From Streptomyces lincolnensis (GTDB lineage: Bacteria > Actinomycetota > Actinomycetes > Streptomycetales > Streptomycetaceae): 64,000 bases of DNA. Of the stretch, positions 41,951-49,455 are shown in pieces. Location: assembly GCF_021173675.1 (NCBI RefSeq), contig NZ_JAIHON010000005.1:1-64000 (forward strand). The letters are read 5' to 3'. The first letter of the stretch is position 1. Each line of letters begins with the position of its first letter. The translations under genes and the position numbers were made by a program. The notes below the pieces were generated by a model. The model saw only the letters and a list, made by a program, of their open reading frames with translations, did no database searches and was not told the DNA's origin.

Positions 41951-42184
41951 GGGGATTCTCCTCTGTTCTCCTCCGGGACCGGTGGGTCGGGGAGTCCGGG
42001 AACCGCATCCATCTGTCCGGGAGCCTCGCACCGACGGACGCGCGGGCCGTAGACCGATCCTCACGTTCTGTGCCGTGAATCGCTCACATGACGAACTCAC
42101 GCCCGGCCGTTGAGCCGTTCACTACCGCCGTGGCACCGCCTGATCGACACTCGTCGCACCTTGGGCATCCGACGAGGAGATGAC

Positions 42185-42814
42185 ATGCCCGACATCGCCG
42201 GGACCCGGACGTCGGACTCTGTGACGCTGCATCTGTGGTCGCTGCACGAGGAGGTCGTCGTGGAGGGCCGGGCCGACGGCTCCGTCGTGCTGCGCCACGG
42301 CACCCGGGTGTGGAACCTGCACCGGCCCTGCCTCCTGGTGCGCGTCGCGCTCGACCGCATGACCCTGGGTCCGGTGCGGCTCGACAACCTCACCGGAGTG
42401 CCGGTGCGGCCGGGCGACAGCGGCGGGTGCGGCGAACTGGCCGAACTGATGTGGTCGTTGCGGTGCATCGCGGAGCTGGTGGTGCACACGCTGGGCCACG
42501 ACGATCCGCGGGGCCCGCTGCTGTCGGTGTACTGCTCGGCCGGTTCGGCTCCCTTCCGTCCCAAGCGTCCGCCCGACGGGAGCCGGGTACGGCTCGTCCC
42601 GGGCGCGGTGAGCGGGCGGGAGGGCGACGAACCGGTGATGGTCGCACCCCGGTCCGCGCATCGCGTGCGGGCGCACCGGCCCGAGGTGACGGACCTGCTG
42701 ACCGCACTGCACCGGCCCCTGGACGTGCGCAGGGCCGCGGCGGCGGTGTCGCTGCCCGCGGACGTGGCGGCGGAGATCCTCGCGTATCTGGTGGGTGCCG
42801 CCCTGGTCAGATGA
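42185..42814 (+). CDS. SagB-like N-terminal-domain protein lacking the nitroreductase domain
   Basis: The 209-aa protein resembles the N-terminal non-catalytic region of SagB-type TOMM dehydrogenases: WSLHEEVVVEGRADGSVVLRHGTRVWNLHRP, a middle helix ELMWSLRCIAELVVHTLG, and a C-terminal winged-helix-like segment PEVTDLLTALHRPLDVRRAAAAVSLPADVAAEILAYLVGAAL. In SagB this is followed by an FMN nitroreductase domain that oxidises azolines to azoles. Here the gene simply stops and converges on the response-regulator gene (8-bp overlap). It could be a partner or scaffold for the YcaO fusion. The assignment is by pattern only. Confidence 0.6.
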   Translation: MPDIAGTRTSDSVTLHLWSLHEEVVVEGRADGSVVLRHGTRVWNLHRPCLLVRVALDRMTLGPVRLDNLTGVPVRPGDSGGCGELAELMWSLRCIAELVVHTLGHDDPRGPLLSVYCSAGSAPFRPKRPPDGSRVRLVPGAVSGREGDEPVMVAPRSAHRVRAHRPEVTDLLTALHRPLDVRRAAAAVSLPADVAAEILAYLVGAALVR

Positions 42815-43427
42815 GCCAGCCGGCGTCCCGGGCGATGCGTACGGCGTCGAGTCGGTTGCGCGCGTTGAGCTTGGTCACCACGGCGGTGACGTAGTTGCGG
42901 ACCGTGCCCACCGACAGATGGAGCCGGGCCGCGATCTCGGGTGCCTCCGCGCCCTCGGCCACCAGCCGCAGGACCTCCGACTCCCGTGCCGTCAGCGGGT
43001 CCTGGGAGGTGCCCCAGGCGGCCAGGGCCAGCTTGGGGTCGATGACCCGGTGCCCCGCGTGCACCCGGCGCACGCCCTCCGCGAGGTCTCTGGGCGGCGC
43101 GTCCTTGAGAAGGAATCCGAAGACCTGGGAGTCCAGGGCCCGGCGCAGGGTGCCGGGGCGGCCCAGGCTGGTCAGGATCAGGACCCGGCACTCGGGCAGT
43201 ACCAGGCGCAGTTCGCGGGCGGCGGTCAGACCGTCGATGCCCGGCAGGTCGATGTCGATGATCGCGACGTCCGGCCGGTGCAGCAGCGCCTGCGGGACGA
43301 TCTCGTCACCCCGCTCGACTTCGCTGACCAGCTCGAAGTCCTGCTCCAGGCCGAGCAGCGCCGCCAGCGCGCCGCGCACCATGTGCATGTCCTCGGCCAG
43401 CAGTATCCGTATCTTGCCCGTCTTCAT
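42807..43427 (-). CDS. NarL-family response regulator
   Basis: The 206-aa regulator has an N-terminal receiver domain (ILLAEDMHMVRGALAALL, phospho-acceptor aspartate in VAIIDIDLPGIDG, lysine in GFLLKDAPPRD) and a C-terminal LuxR-type helix-turn-helix (DPLTARESEVLRLVAEGAEAPEIAARLHLSVGTVRNYVTAVVTKL). Its kinase partner is probably encoded at 45176-46423. Kinase/regulator pairs of this kind often sit in actinobacterial TOMM-like clusters. Start at ATG 43427. An upstream in-frame ATG at 43442 is less well served by a ribosome site. Confidence 0.9.
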   Translation of the reverse strand: MKTGKIRILLAEDMHMVRGALAALLGLEQDFELVSEVERGDEIVPQALLHRPDVAIIDIDLPGIDGLTAARELRLVLPECRVLILTSLGRPGTLRRALDSQVFGFLLKDAPPRDLAEGVRRVHAGHRVIDPKLALAAWGTSQDPLTARESEVLRLVAEGAEAPEIAARLHLSVGTVRNYVTAVVTKLNARNRLDAVRIARDAGWLI

Positions 43428-43457
43428 GATCCCCCTCTTCATGATCACAAGCGTGTC

Positions 43458-43475
43458 TCGAATACTACTCAAGTC
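43458..43475 (+). promoter_or_regulatory. SARP box upstream of the cyclase gene
   Basis: TCGAATA-CTAC-TCAAGTC: two SARP-like heptamers with an 11-bp period, 77-94 bp before the metallo-beta-lactamase-fold cyclase. It suggests that a gene located among the TOMM-like genes is under the same SARP. Confidence 0.55.
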
Positions 43476-43551
43476 AGTTTTCCGGTCGCTCTCCATTACG
43501 GGTCGGCAGGGTTGGGTTTTCCGACATCCGCCCCGTCCCTCTGGAGCTCTC

Positions 43552-44454
43552 ATGGCACTCCCCCGCACGCAAGAGGTCGCCGACCGGGTCTTCGCCCAGG
43601 TGCAGCCGGACGGCGGGTGGTGCCTGAACAACGCGGGCATCCTGGCCGGGGACGGCGAGACGGCGCTGGTGGACACCGCGGCGACCGAGCGGCGCTCGCT
43701 CGCCCTGCGGGACGCCGTGCGGTCCGTGACACGCCACGCACCGCGCTATGTCGTCAACACCCACTTCCACGGCGACCACACCTTCGGCAACTACGTGTTC
43801 ACGCCGGGCGCGGTGGTCATCGGCCATGAGCGCACGCGTACGGAGATGACCGAGGCCGGTCTGCATCTGACCGGGCTGTGGCCGGACGTGGAGTGGGGCG
43901 CCCTCGTGCTCGACCCGCCCTCGGTGACCTTCCGGGACCGGATGACGCTCCATGTCGGCGGTATCGAGGCCGAGTTGGTGCATCTGGGCCCCGCCCACAC
44001 CACCAACGACACCGTGGTCTGGCTGCCCGCGCAGCGGGTGCTGTTCACCGGCGACCTGGTGATGTCCGGGGTCACGCCGTTCTGCCCGATGGGCTCGGTG
44101 ACCGGTTCACTGGACGCCGTCGCACGGTTGCGGGAGTTCGGCGCCGAGACCCTGGTGACCGGGCACGGGCCGGTGTGCGGTCCGGAGGCGCTCGACGTCG
44201 CCGAGTCGTATCTGCGCTGGGTGTACGACCTGGCCGCCCAGGGTGTCGCCGCGGGCGTCGACCCGCTGGAGGTGGCACGCGAGACGGATCTGGGCGAGTA
44301 CGGCGAACTGCTCGACTCCGAGCGCCTGGTACCGAACCTGCACCGCGCCTACGCCGAGGTGCGCGGCGCCGAGCGGGGTGTACCGATGGACATCGGCGCG
44401 CTCTTCAAGGAGATGATCGAGTACCACGGCCGGCTGCCGGCCTGCCACGCCTGA
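43552..44454 (+). CDS. metallo-beta-lactamase-fold second-ring cyclase (ActIV type)
   Basis: The 300-aa protein has the MBL zinc motif THFHGDHTFGN (H-x-H-x-D-H), a further histidine in LGPAHTTNDTVVWLP, the bridging aspartate in LFTGDLVMSG and a late histidine in LVTGHGPVCGP. ActIV-type members of this fold close the second ring and release the polyketide from the ACP (cyclase/thioesterase). Length and cluster context match ActIV. A generic MBL hydrolase cannot be excluded by eye, but no other second-ring cyclase is present. It is preceded by a SARP box. Confidence 0.85.
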   Translation: MALPRTQEVADRVFAQVQPDGGWCLNNAGILAGDGETALVDTAATERRSLALRDAVRSVTRHAPRYVVNTHFHGDHTFGNYVFTPGAVVIGHERTRTEMTEAGLHLTGLWPDVEWGALVLDPPSVTFRDRMTLHVGGIEAELVHLGPAHTTNDTVVWLPAQRVLFTGDLVMSGVTPFCPMGSVTGSLDAVARLREFGAETLVTGHGPVCGPEALDVAESYLRWVYDLAAQGVAAGVDPLEVARETDLGEYGELLDSERLVPNLHRAYAEVRGAERGVPMDIGALFKEMIEYHGRLPACHA

Positions 44455-44456
44455 GA

Positions 44457-44518
44457 GCCTGTGTGACATCCCCGGGCGGGGCCCTCGGCGGGCGCCCGGC
44501 CGGGGATGTGGCACAGGC
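44457..44518. terminator. terminator-like inverted repeat after the cyclase gene
   Basis: GCCTGTGTGACATCCCCGG (44457-44475) pairs with CCGGGGATGTGGCACAGGC (44500-44518), 18 of 19 positions, between the convergent cyclase and flavin reductase genes. It probably terminates both. Part of it is repeated in inverted orientation at 45152-45179. Confidence 0.7.
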
Positions 44519-44519
44519 C

Positions 44520-45032
44520 CTATCCGCGTACGGCCGCCAGTTCGGCTCCCTGGCGCCAGACGCTGTAGGCGCCGCGCTGGTAGAGCAGGGGGCGGCGCCG
44601 GTGCACCTCGGCCGCCTCCACACGGGCCACCACGATCCAGTGGTCGCCCGCCTCGACGTGCTGCACGACCCGGCACTCGGCGTGGGCGAGGGCGACGTCC
44701 TCCAGGACGGGCGCGCCGCCGGCCAGCGCGGCGGGCCGCCAGCGCAGGCCCTCGAACTTGGCCTCGGCCTTGCTCGCGAACAGGTCGGAGGCCGCGCGGC
44801 CGTTCTCCGCCAGGACGTGCAGGACGAAGGAGCCCGAGTGCCGCAGCGCCGGCAGGGTCTGCGAGCCCTTGTCCACGCACACCAGGAGCAGCGGCGGGTC
44901 GGCGGAGACCGCCGTCATCGCGTTGCAGGTGAAGCCGCGGGGCGAACCGTCCGCGTCCACCGTCGTGATGATGGAGACCGAGGTGGGAAAGGAACCGAAG
45001 AGCTCGCGGAAGCGCCGGGTGTCCACCGCCAT
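44520..45032 (-). CDS. NAD(P)H:flavin oxidoreductase (ActVB-like)
   Basis: The 170-aa flavin reductase supplies reduced FMN to a two-component monooxygenase. It shows the family pattern RELFGSFPTSVSIITTVDADGSPRGFTCNAMTAVSADPPLLLVCVDKGSQT and GDHWIVVARVEAAEVHRRRPLLYQRGAY. The natural partner is the monooxygenase encoded at 30373-31497, at the other end of the polyketide genes. The gene is bounded by an inverted repeat (44451-44478 and 45152-45179), an unusual arrangement that might reflect movement or shared terminators. Confidence 0.9.
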   Translation of the reverse strand: MAVDTRRFRELFGSFPTSVSIITTVDADGSPRGFTCNAMTAVSADPPLLLVCVDKGSQTLPALRHSGSFVLHVLAENGRAASDLFASKAEAKFEGLRWRPAALAGGAPVLEDVALAHAECRVVQHVEAGDHWIVVARVEAAEVHRRRPLLYQRGAYSVWRQGAELAAVRG

Positions 45033-45151
45033 TCCACTGCACCGCCAATCGGGATCGGGTTGTCTGCGGCCCGGGGTGTCGAGCCCCTGGCAGCGTCCGC
45101 TTCCCGGGTGGAGCCCCGCTGGACAGGAACTCGACCGGCCGGGCACCCTCG

Positions 45152-45179
45152 CGGCCGGGGACGTGACACAGGCTCTCAG
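45152..45179. repeat. inverted copy of the 44451-44478 sequence
   Basis: Read on the reverse strand, this 28-bp segment starts CTGAGAGCCTGTGTCACGTC and differs from 44451-44478 (CTGAGAGCCTGTGTGACATC...) at about three positions. Each copy begins at the stop codon of a gene (the cyclase and the histidine kinase). A shorter AGCCTGTGTGACA recurs at 46473-46485. Confidence 0.75.
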
Positions 45180-46423
45180 TCGCCCGCGCGCTGCGCGGGG
45201 AACCCGACCGGACAGGTGGGGACGACGGCCTCCAGGCTGAAGCGTCCGTCGTCCAGCCGGTCCGCCTCCAGCGTGCCGCCCACCAGACCCAACCGCGTGC
45301 CGAGGTTGCCGAGGCCGCTGCCGCTGGTCGGCGAGGGGCCGGTGCGGGGCTCGTCGACGCCGTCGTTGAGCACCGACAGCCGCACCGCCCCGTCCGTCAT
45401 CCGCGCCGCTATCTCGCAGTGGCGCACCTTGCTGTGGCGCAGCACGTTGGTGACGCCCTCCCGCAGCACGGTCGCGAGGACGGTCTCCACCTGCGGGTCG
45501 AGCTCGGCGACGGAGACCCGCACGTCCACGCTGACGTCGGCCGCGCCCAGCACCGATCTGGCCGATGCCGCCTCGTCGGCCAGCGAGAGCGTGCGGTAGC
45601 CGCTGGCGACCGTGCGGACGTCGGCCAGCGCCTGGCGGGAGATCTCCAGCAGGCTGGAGACCTCGGCCTGGGCCCGCTCCGGATGGGCCGGCACCAGGCG
45701 GTGGATGAGCTCGCCCTTCAGCGTGATGGCCGACAGGCTGTAGCCGAGCAGGTCGTGCAGGTCCCGGGCGAAGCGCATCCGCTCCTCGACCACGGCCATG
45801 CGCGCGAGTTCCTGACGGGCCCGGTGCATCTTGTCCACGAGTTCGGCGAGGCTCGTCAGGGCGTAGACCACCAGCCCCGTCAGCAGGGTCGACTCGCACA
45901 GATAGACGCTGTCGAGCAGGGACCGGCCGACCAGCACCGGCTGGACCAGCATGCTCAGACCGACCGCGCCGTACGCCGCCCAGCCGTACGCGCCGGGCAG
46001 CAGGAGCAGCAGCGATCCGGCGAGGAAGCCCGCCATGGAACCCCACTCGGAGGCGTACACCAGCAGCGGCAGATAGGTGACCAGCACCTGCAGGGTCAGT
46101 GTCGTCGCCCGGCGCCGGACCGACACCCGCCGGGCGGACGGCGCGGAGTGCACCATCTGGAGCACGAAGACCGCGCCGAGGCCGAGGGCGCTGCCGGCCT
46201 TGTCGATCGGGGGAAGGTCCTCACGCAGCACGTTGAGCACGGTGATGAGCAGATACGACAGCAGGACGGCGGCCAGGATGCCACGGGCCAGGCGCGGTGC
46301 CGGGATGTCCCCGAAGCTGGTGGGTACGCCCGTGGTCTGCGCTAAGAGCGGATTGCCGGCCGGTAGGGGCAGCCCTCCCGGCGAGTCCGTCTCGGTTCGA
46401 CCGGGACTGTCCGTGTCGGGCAC
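45176..46423 (-). CDS. NarL-type sensor histidine kinase
   Basis: The 415-aa membrane kinase has about six hydrophobic segments in residues 45-190 (no large external domain), then the HisKA_3 phospho-acceptor motif MRFARDLHDLLGYSLSAITLKGEL (about residues 215-238) and a HATPase domain (REGVTNVLRHSKVRHCEI N-box, VLNDGVDEP, GSGLGNLGTRLGLVGG). GTG start with GGAGGGGAGGGG upstream. Together with the response regulator at 42807 it forms a two-component system that may sense a membrane-associated or product signal. Confidence 0.9.
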   Translation of the reverse strand: MPDTDSPGRTETDSPGGLPLPAGNPLLAQTTGVPTSFGDIPAPRLARGILAAVLLSYLLITVLNVLREDLPPIDKAGSALGLGAVFVLQMVHSAPSARRVSVRRRATTLTLQVLVTYLPLLVYASEWGSMAGFLAGSLLLLLPGAYGWAAYGAVGLSMLVQPVLVGRSLLDSVYLCESTLLTGLVVYALTSLAELVDKMHRARQELARMAVVEERMRFARDLHDLLGYSLSAITLKGELIHRLVPAHPERAQAEVSSLLEISRQALADVRTVASGYRTLSLADEAASARSVLGAADVSVDVRVSVAELDPQVETVLATVLREGVTNVLRHSKVRHCEIAARMTDGAVRLSVLNDGVDEPRTGPSPTSGSGLGNLGTRLGLVGGTLEADRLDDGRFSLEAVVPTCPVGFPAQRAGD

Positions 46424-46473
46424 GGCGCCCCTCCCCTCCGTAGCCGAACAGTTTCACGCCGCAACTATAGGCA

Positions 46474-46488
46474 GCCTGTGTGACAGGC
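46474..46488. promoter_or_regulatory. small palindrome between the YcaO stop and the kinase start
   Basis: GCCTGTGTGACAGGC is a 6-bp-arm inverted repeat 51-65 bp upstream of the kinase GTG and shares AGCCTGTGTGACA with the terminator after the cyclase gene. It could be an operator for the NarL-type regulator or a weak terminator for the YcaO gene. Confidence 0.35.
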
Positions 46489-46515
46489 ACGCAACGCGCG
46501 CATCCGCAGCGGATG

Positions 46516-48948
46516 TCAGATGAAAAGGGGGATGGGGTTGAGCTCGTCGTAGGGCGTCGGCGCCGCCAGCCGGCCGAGCGCGACCGGGACGTCGTACAGG
46601 CGTCCGGGGCCGAACCTGGCCCAGAAATGGCGCAGTCCGGGCACGACGACCTTGACCACGGGCAGGCCGGTGTCGGGCCGGGTCTGGTCGAGGACGAGCA
46701 GTTCCATGCCCCGGGCGGCGACCAGCGCGGCGGCCGCCGCGATGTCGTCGCGCAGATCGGCCCGCGGGGTGTACGCCCAGGAGGCGGGCGTCCGGGGCTC
46801 GGCGGCCGGATCGGGCCGCAGGAAGGGCCGGCGCGCGACGGTCGCCGTCCGCCACCAGGTGCGCGGTTCGGGATCGTCGACGGCGTATCCGGTGCCGTCG
46901 GACCGCGCCCCCGCCACCGCGGGGAGCAGCTGGCCGAGTTCGGTCAGGGCGCGGCGCAGGGCGACGGCCGGGTCGAAGTGGGCGCCGAAACCGAACACGA
47001 TGTCCTCGACGGGCCGGTCGGTCCGCCGGGAGACGGCCGCGAGAGCGGGGACGCCGAGGTCGGTGGTGAGGTCGAGCACCCAGGTCTCCCGGTGCATCGC
47101 GCGAAACCCGTCGATCAGGCGCCGCACCCAGGGAGCGTCGAACGCGCCCAGGTCGACGGCGGGTTGGCGGGTGCGGTTGTACCACCACAGGGCCACCGCG
47201 TCGCGTTCCACCAGTTCCATGAAGCCCTGCAGTACGGCGTCCTCCAGGCTGCCGCCCGCGGCGTTGCCGTTGGAGTCGGCGCGCGGTCCGTCGGCGTCGG
47301 CGGCCCGTGGGTCGAAGTAGAGGAGCGAGGTCGGCAGCAGGCGGTGCCGGCCGGCGGTGAGCGACCAGACCGGGGTCCATTCGGTGGGCCGGTCCTCGTC
47401 GAAGGGCGCGGGGACGTACTGGAAGTGCGCGGCCCGCGCGTTCCACCCGTCGCGGTCGCGGAACTGCCGCTCGTCGTAGAGCTGGCAGGCGTTGGGGTGG
47501 ATGGCGTCGGCGCCGAGGGACCGGTAGGTGTCGAGGACGACGGGTTCGTCGCCGTGGCGGGTGGCGCTGTACCGCTCGACGGCCTCGCACAGCGCGCTCA
47601 CCCGCGCCTCGGCCGGGTCGAGTCCCTTGCCGCCGCTGAGCGCGCGCAGGCCGGCCCGCAGTCCGGCCAGGGTGTGCGCCTCGGTCGCCAGGTTGTGGCC
47701 GGACAGATAGCAGTCGAGGAAGCCGGGTGAGCGCGGGTCGCGCCGCAGTTCCTCGACCACGCCGGTGACCGGCCCGACCAGATGGCCGTGGCGCTCCAGC
47801 ATCTGCTCGGGTGTCAGGACGCGGTGGCCGTTGCCGGCCACGGCCGCCTTGGGGCGGGAGCGGGGCACGTACGGCCGCCGCACCTGACGGGACACCAGGC
47901 CGGGGTCCCCGCAGTCGGGGCACTGCGGCCGCCGGCGCACCGGGTGCAGGGTGCTGCGCCGCCGCAGTGTGTCGTACGCGAGGAGACCGGCGCGCTCCGG
48001 TCCGCGCAGGCCGGCCAGCCACTGGGCCGCCTCGAGAGCCGCCAGCTGGAAGCCGAGGACACGGGTCGCGGCGAGCGAGGCGCCGGGCCTCGGCACCGGC
48101 GCGTCCCCACCGAGCGCGCGTCTGAGGGGTGCCTCGGAGCGGCGGTGGAGGCGCAGGCGTGAGGCTAGGCAGGACCAGCAAGGGCCCGGGTCCGCGGTGG
48201 ACGCGCTCGGCGTGCTGAGGACGGGGCCGATCCACACCTCGGGACCGTGCACCTTCACGGGCAGCCAGGGCACGCCGGACTCCCGCTGCCGCGCGTCCAG
48301 TTCACGCAGCCGGGGGTCCAGGTAGTCCGTGCACAGCACGAGGGTGAGGGCGGGGGCTGGGACTGGGGCGGGGACTGGGGTGAGGGCGGGGACTGGGGCG
48401 ACAGGGTCGGCCCCGGTGTCGCCGCCGGTGGGTGACGGGCGCAGTCCGGCGGCCTCGCAAGCCGCGAGGAGGGCGGCGCGATCGGCGTCGGCGTGGGTGG
48501 CGCGATCGGAGTCGGAGTCGGCGCGCGGTCCGTCGGCGTCGGCGTCCAGCACGATCACCCGCACCGTGTCCCCCGCCAGCCGCTCCTCGGCGGCGGTGGC
48601 GTCCAGGCCCGCATGGTCCCAGTACGCCTGGGCGACGGGGTCGAGGCGGGAGGACGGGGCGTGGCCGCAGACGAGTCCGGCCTCGGTGAGGGCGCGGACG
48701 GCCTCGGCGCTCAGCTCGGGGGCGAGCTGCGTCGAGGCGGCCCGCTGGAGGGCGGCAAGGGTGCGGGTGCCGTCCAGGAGGGGTGCCACCACCTCGGCCG
48801 AAGTGCCGCGCACGGCGAGCACACTCTCGGCGGAGAGCAGGTAGACGGCTTCTCCCGGCACGACCACGCTGCGCAGATGGCGCTTGAACCCGACGATGCC
48901 TTCCCCGTCGGCCGCGCGCGCGTGCCGCGCCCTCCACACCTCGGTCAT
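46516..48948 (-). CDS. TOMM cyclodehydratase: leader-peptide-binding domain fused to YcaO
   Basis: The 810-aa fusion has, from the N-terminus: a RiPP-recognition-like winged helix (about 20-95, FKRHLRSVVVPGEAVYLLS...LLDGTRTLAAL), an ocin-ThiF-like region with two CxxC pairs for zinc (CWSCLASR about 270, CPDCGDPG about 370), and a YcaO domain (about 400-810) with ATP-site segments EARVSALCEAVERYS and GGSLEDAVLQGFMELVERDAVALWW. The C-terminus NPIPLFI is the Pro-rich tail important for azoline-forming YcaOs. It would cyclise Cys/Ser/Thr of a precursor peptide with ATP. Odd: Asp/Ala and Pro/Ala low-complexity linkers, and a 31-bp direct repeat (47272-47302, 48514-48544). Confidence 0.9.
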   Translation of the reverse strand: MTEVWRARHARAADGEGIVGFKRHLRSVVVPGEAVYLLSAESVLAVRGTSAEVVAPLLDGTRTLAALQRAASTQLAPELSAEAVRALTEAGLVCGHAPSSRLDPVAQAYWDHAGLDATAAEERLAGDTVRVIVLDADADGPRADSDSDRATHADADRAALLAACEAAGLRPSPTGGDTGADPVAPVPALTPVPAPVPAPALTLVLCTDYLDPRLRELDARQRESGVPWLPVKVHGPEVWIGPVLSTPSASTADPGPCWSCLASRLRLHRRSEAPLRRALGGDAPVPRPGASLAATRVLGFQLAALEAAQWLAGLRGPERAGLLAYDTLRRRSTLHPVRRRPQCPDCGDPGLVSRQVRRPYVPRSRPKAAVAGNGHRVLTPEQMLERHGHLVGPVTGVVEELRRDPRSPGFLDCYLSGHNLATEAHTLAGLRAGLRALSGGKGLDPAEARVSALCEAVERYSATRHGDEPVVLDTYRSLGADAIHPNACQLYDERQFRDRDGWNARAAHFQYVPAPFDEDRPTEWTPVWSLTAGRHRLLPTSLLYFDPRAADADGPRADSNGNAAGGSLEDAVLQGFMELVERDAVALWWYNRTRQPAVDLGAFDAPWVRRLIDGFRAMHRETWVLDLTTDLGVPALAAVSRRTDRPVEDIVFGFGAHFDPAVALRRALTELGQLLPAVAGARSDGTGYAVDDPEPRTWWRTATVARRPFLRPDPAAEPRTPASWAYTPRADLRDDIAAAAALVAARGMELLVLDQTRPDTGLPVVKVVVPGLRHFWARFGPGRLYDVPVALGRLAAPTPYDELNPIPLFI

Positions 48949-48955
48949 CCGCCGG

Positions 48956-49138
48956 TCACTCCGTGTGGCTCGCCACGGACGCGCCGTCGGCGGCCGGCAG
49001 GGTGCGGACGCACACATAGAAGAGTGCGGCGCCCGACGGGTCGGGACGGTCGAGGTTCTCGACGGTCAGTACGGCGTCCGTTGCCGGGTTCAGGTTCTCG
49101 ACGACGGCGCCGTGGGGTGTGCGCGGAGAGTGCTGCAT
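48956..49138 (-). CDS. 60-aa candidate precursor peptide upstream of the YcaO gene
   Basis: This small ORF starts at ATG 49138 (MQHSPRTPHGAVVENLNPAT) behind GGAAAGGGAAAG and stops 7 bp before the YcaO start, so the two are probably translated from one message. The N-terminal two thirds is acidic with a doubled VENL motif (VVENLNP, VENLDRP), reasonable for a leader. The C-terminal third holds one Cys and five Ser/Thr (FYVCVRTLPAAD, GASVASHTE). It is less Cys/Ser/Thr-rich than classic azole peptides, so it could instead be an accessory protein. Position is the main evidence. Confidence 0.6.
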   Translation of the reverse strand: MQHSPRTPHGAVVENLNPATDAVLTVENLDRPDPSGAALFYVCVRTLPAADGASVASHTE

Positions 49139-49247
49139 GGCTGCTTTCCCTTTCCGACGTGGTGGCCGGCGCCGGCAGGCCGACGCCGTTGACAGGGATT
49201 CTGCGAAGCCCGGCCGACGGAGGGCAGTGGTCCCGTCACATGTGGAC

Positions 49248-49262
49248 CGTGAACTTTTCACG
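49248..49262. promoter_or_regulatory. palindrome in the divergent peptide/exporter promoter region
   Basis: CGTGAA-CTT-TTCACG is a perfect 6-bp-arm inverted repeat about 110 bp upstream of the small peptide gene. It is a candidate operator with no identified binder. Confidence 0.4.
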
Positions 49263-49383
49263 TCTTCGCGCCATGCCGGAATCCCGCAGCCGGGACCGGG
49301 CGATCCTCGGGAGGGCGACATCCCTCCCTTGCACTTGCGAGGAGGTCGACGACGATCGTACGGTTCGATGGATACCAATCTGA

Positions 49384-49436
49384 TCGATGATCATCGAACT
49401 CATTGCTGACATCGAACCCATGACTGTCGAACTCAT
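49384..49436 (+). promoter_or_regulatory. operator region of the exporter gene: palindrome plus TCGAAC repeats
   Basis: TCGATGATCATCGA (49384-49397) is a perfect 14-bp palindrome. It is followed by TCGAACTCAT (49394), TCGAACCCAT (49412) and TCGAACTCAT (49427) in direct orientation. The last repeat ends 20 bp before the exporter ATG. The arrangement indicates tight local control, perhaps by a repressor encoded elsewhere or by the SARP. Confidence 0.55.
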
Positions 49437-49455
49437 AACTAACGAGGAGTGCGCG

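Noticed and set aside
42088..42183. 31-aa ORF (MTNSRPAVEPFTT...) ending just before the SagB-like gene, considered as a second precursor peptide
   Set aside because: No ribosome-binding site, no leader-like helix and few modifiable residues, so chance is the simpler explanation.
45419..46345. 308-codon forward frame antisense to the histidine kinase
   Set aside because: The kinase has complete HisKA_3 and HATPase motifs, while the antisense product is His/Arg/Gln-rich with no motif.
49273..49383. Short forward ORF with a TSLPCTC motif upstream of the exporter, considered as an azole precursor
   Set aside because: No ribosome site, arginine-rich N-terminus unlike a leader, and it overlaps the operator palindromes. 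Kept only as a remote possibility.
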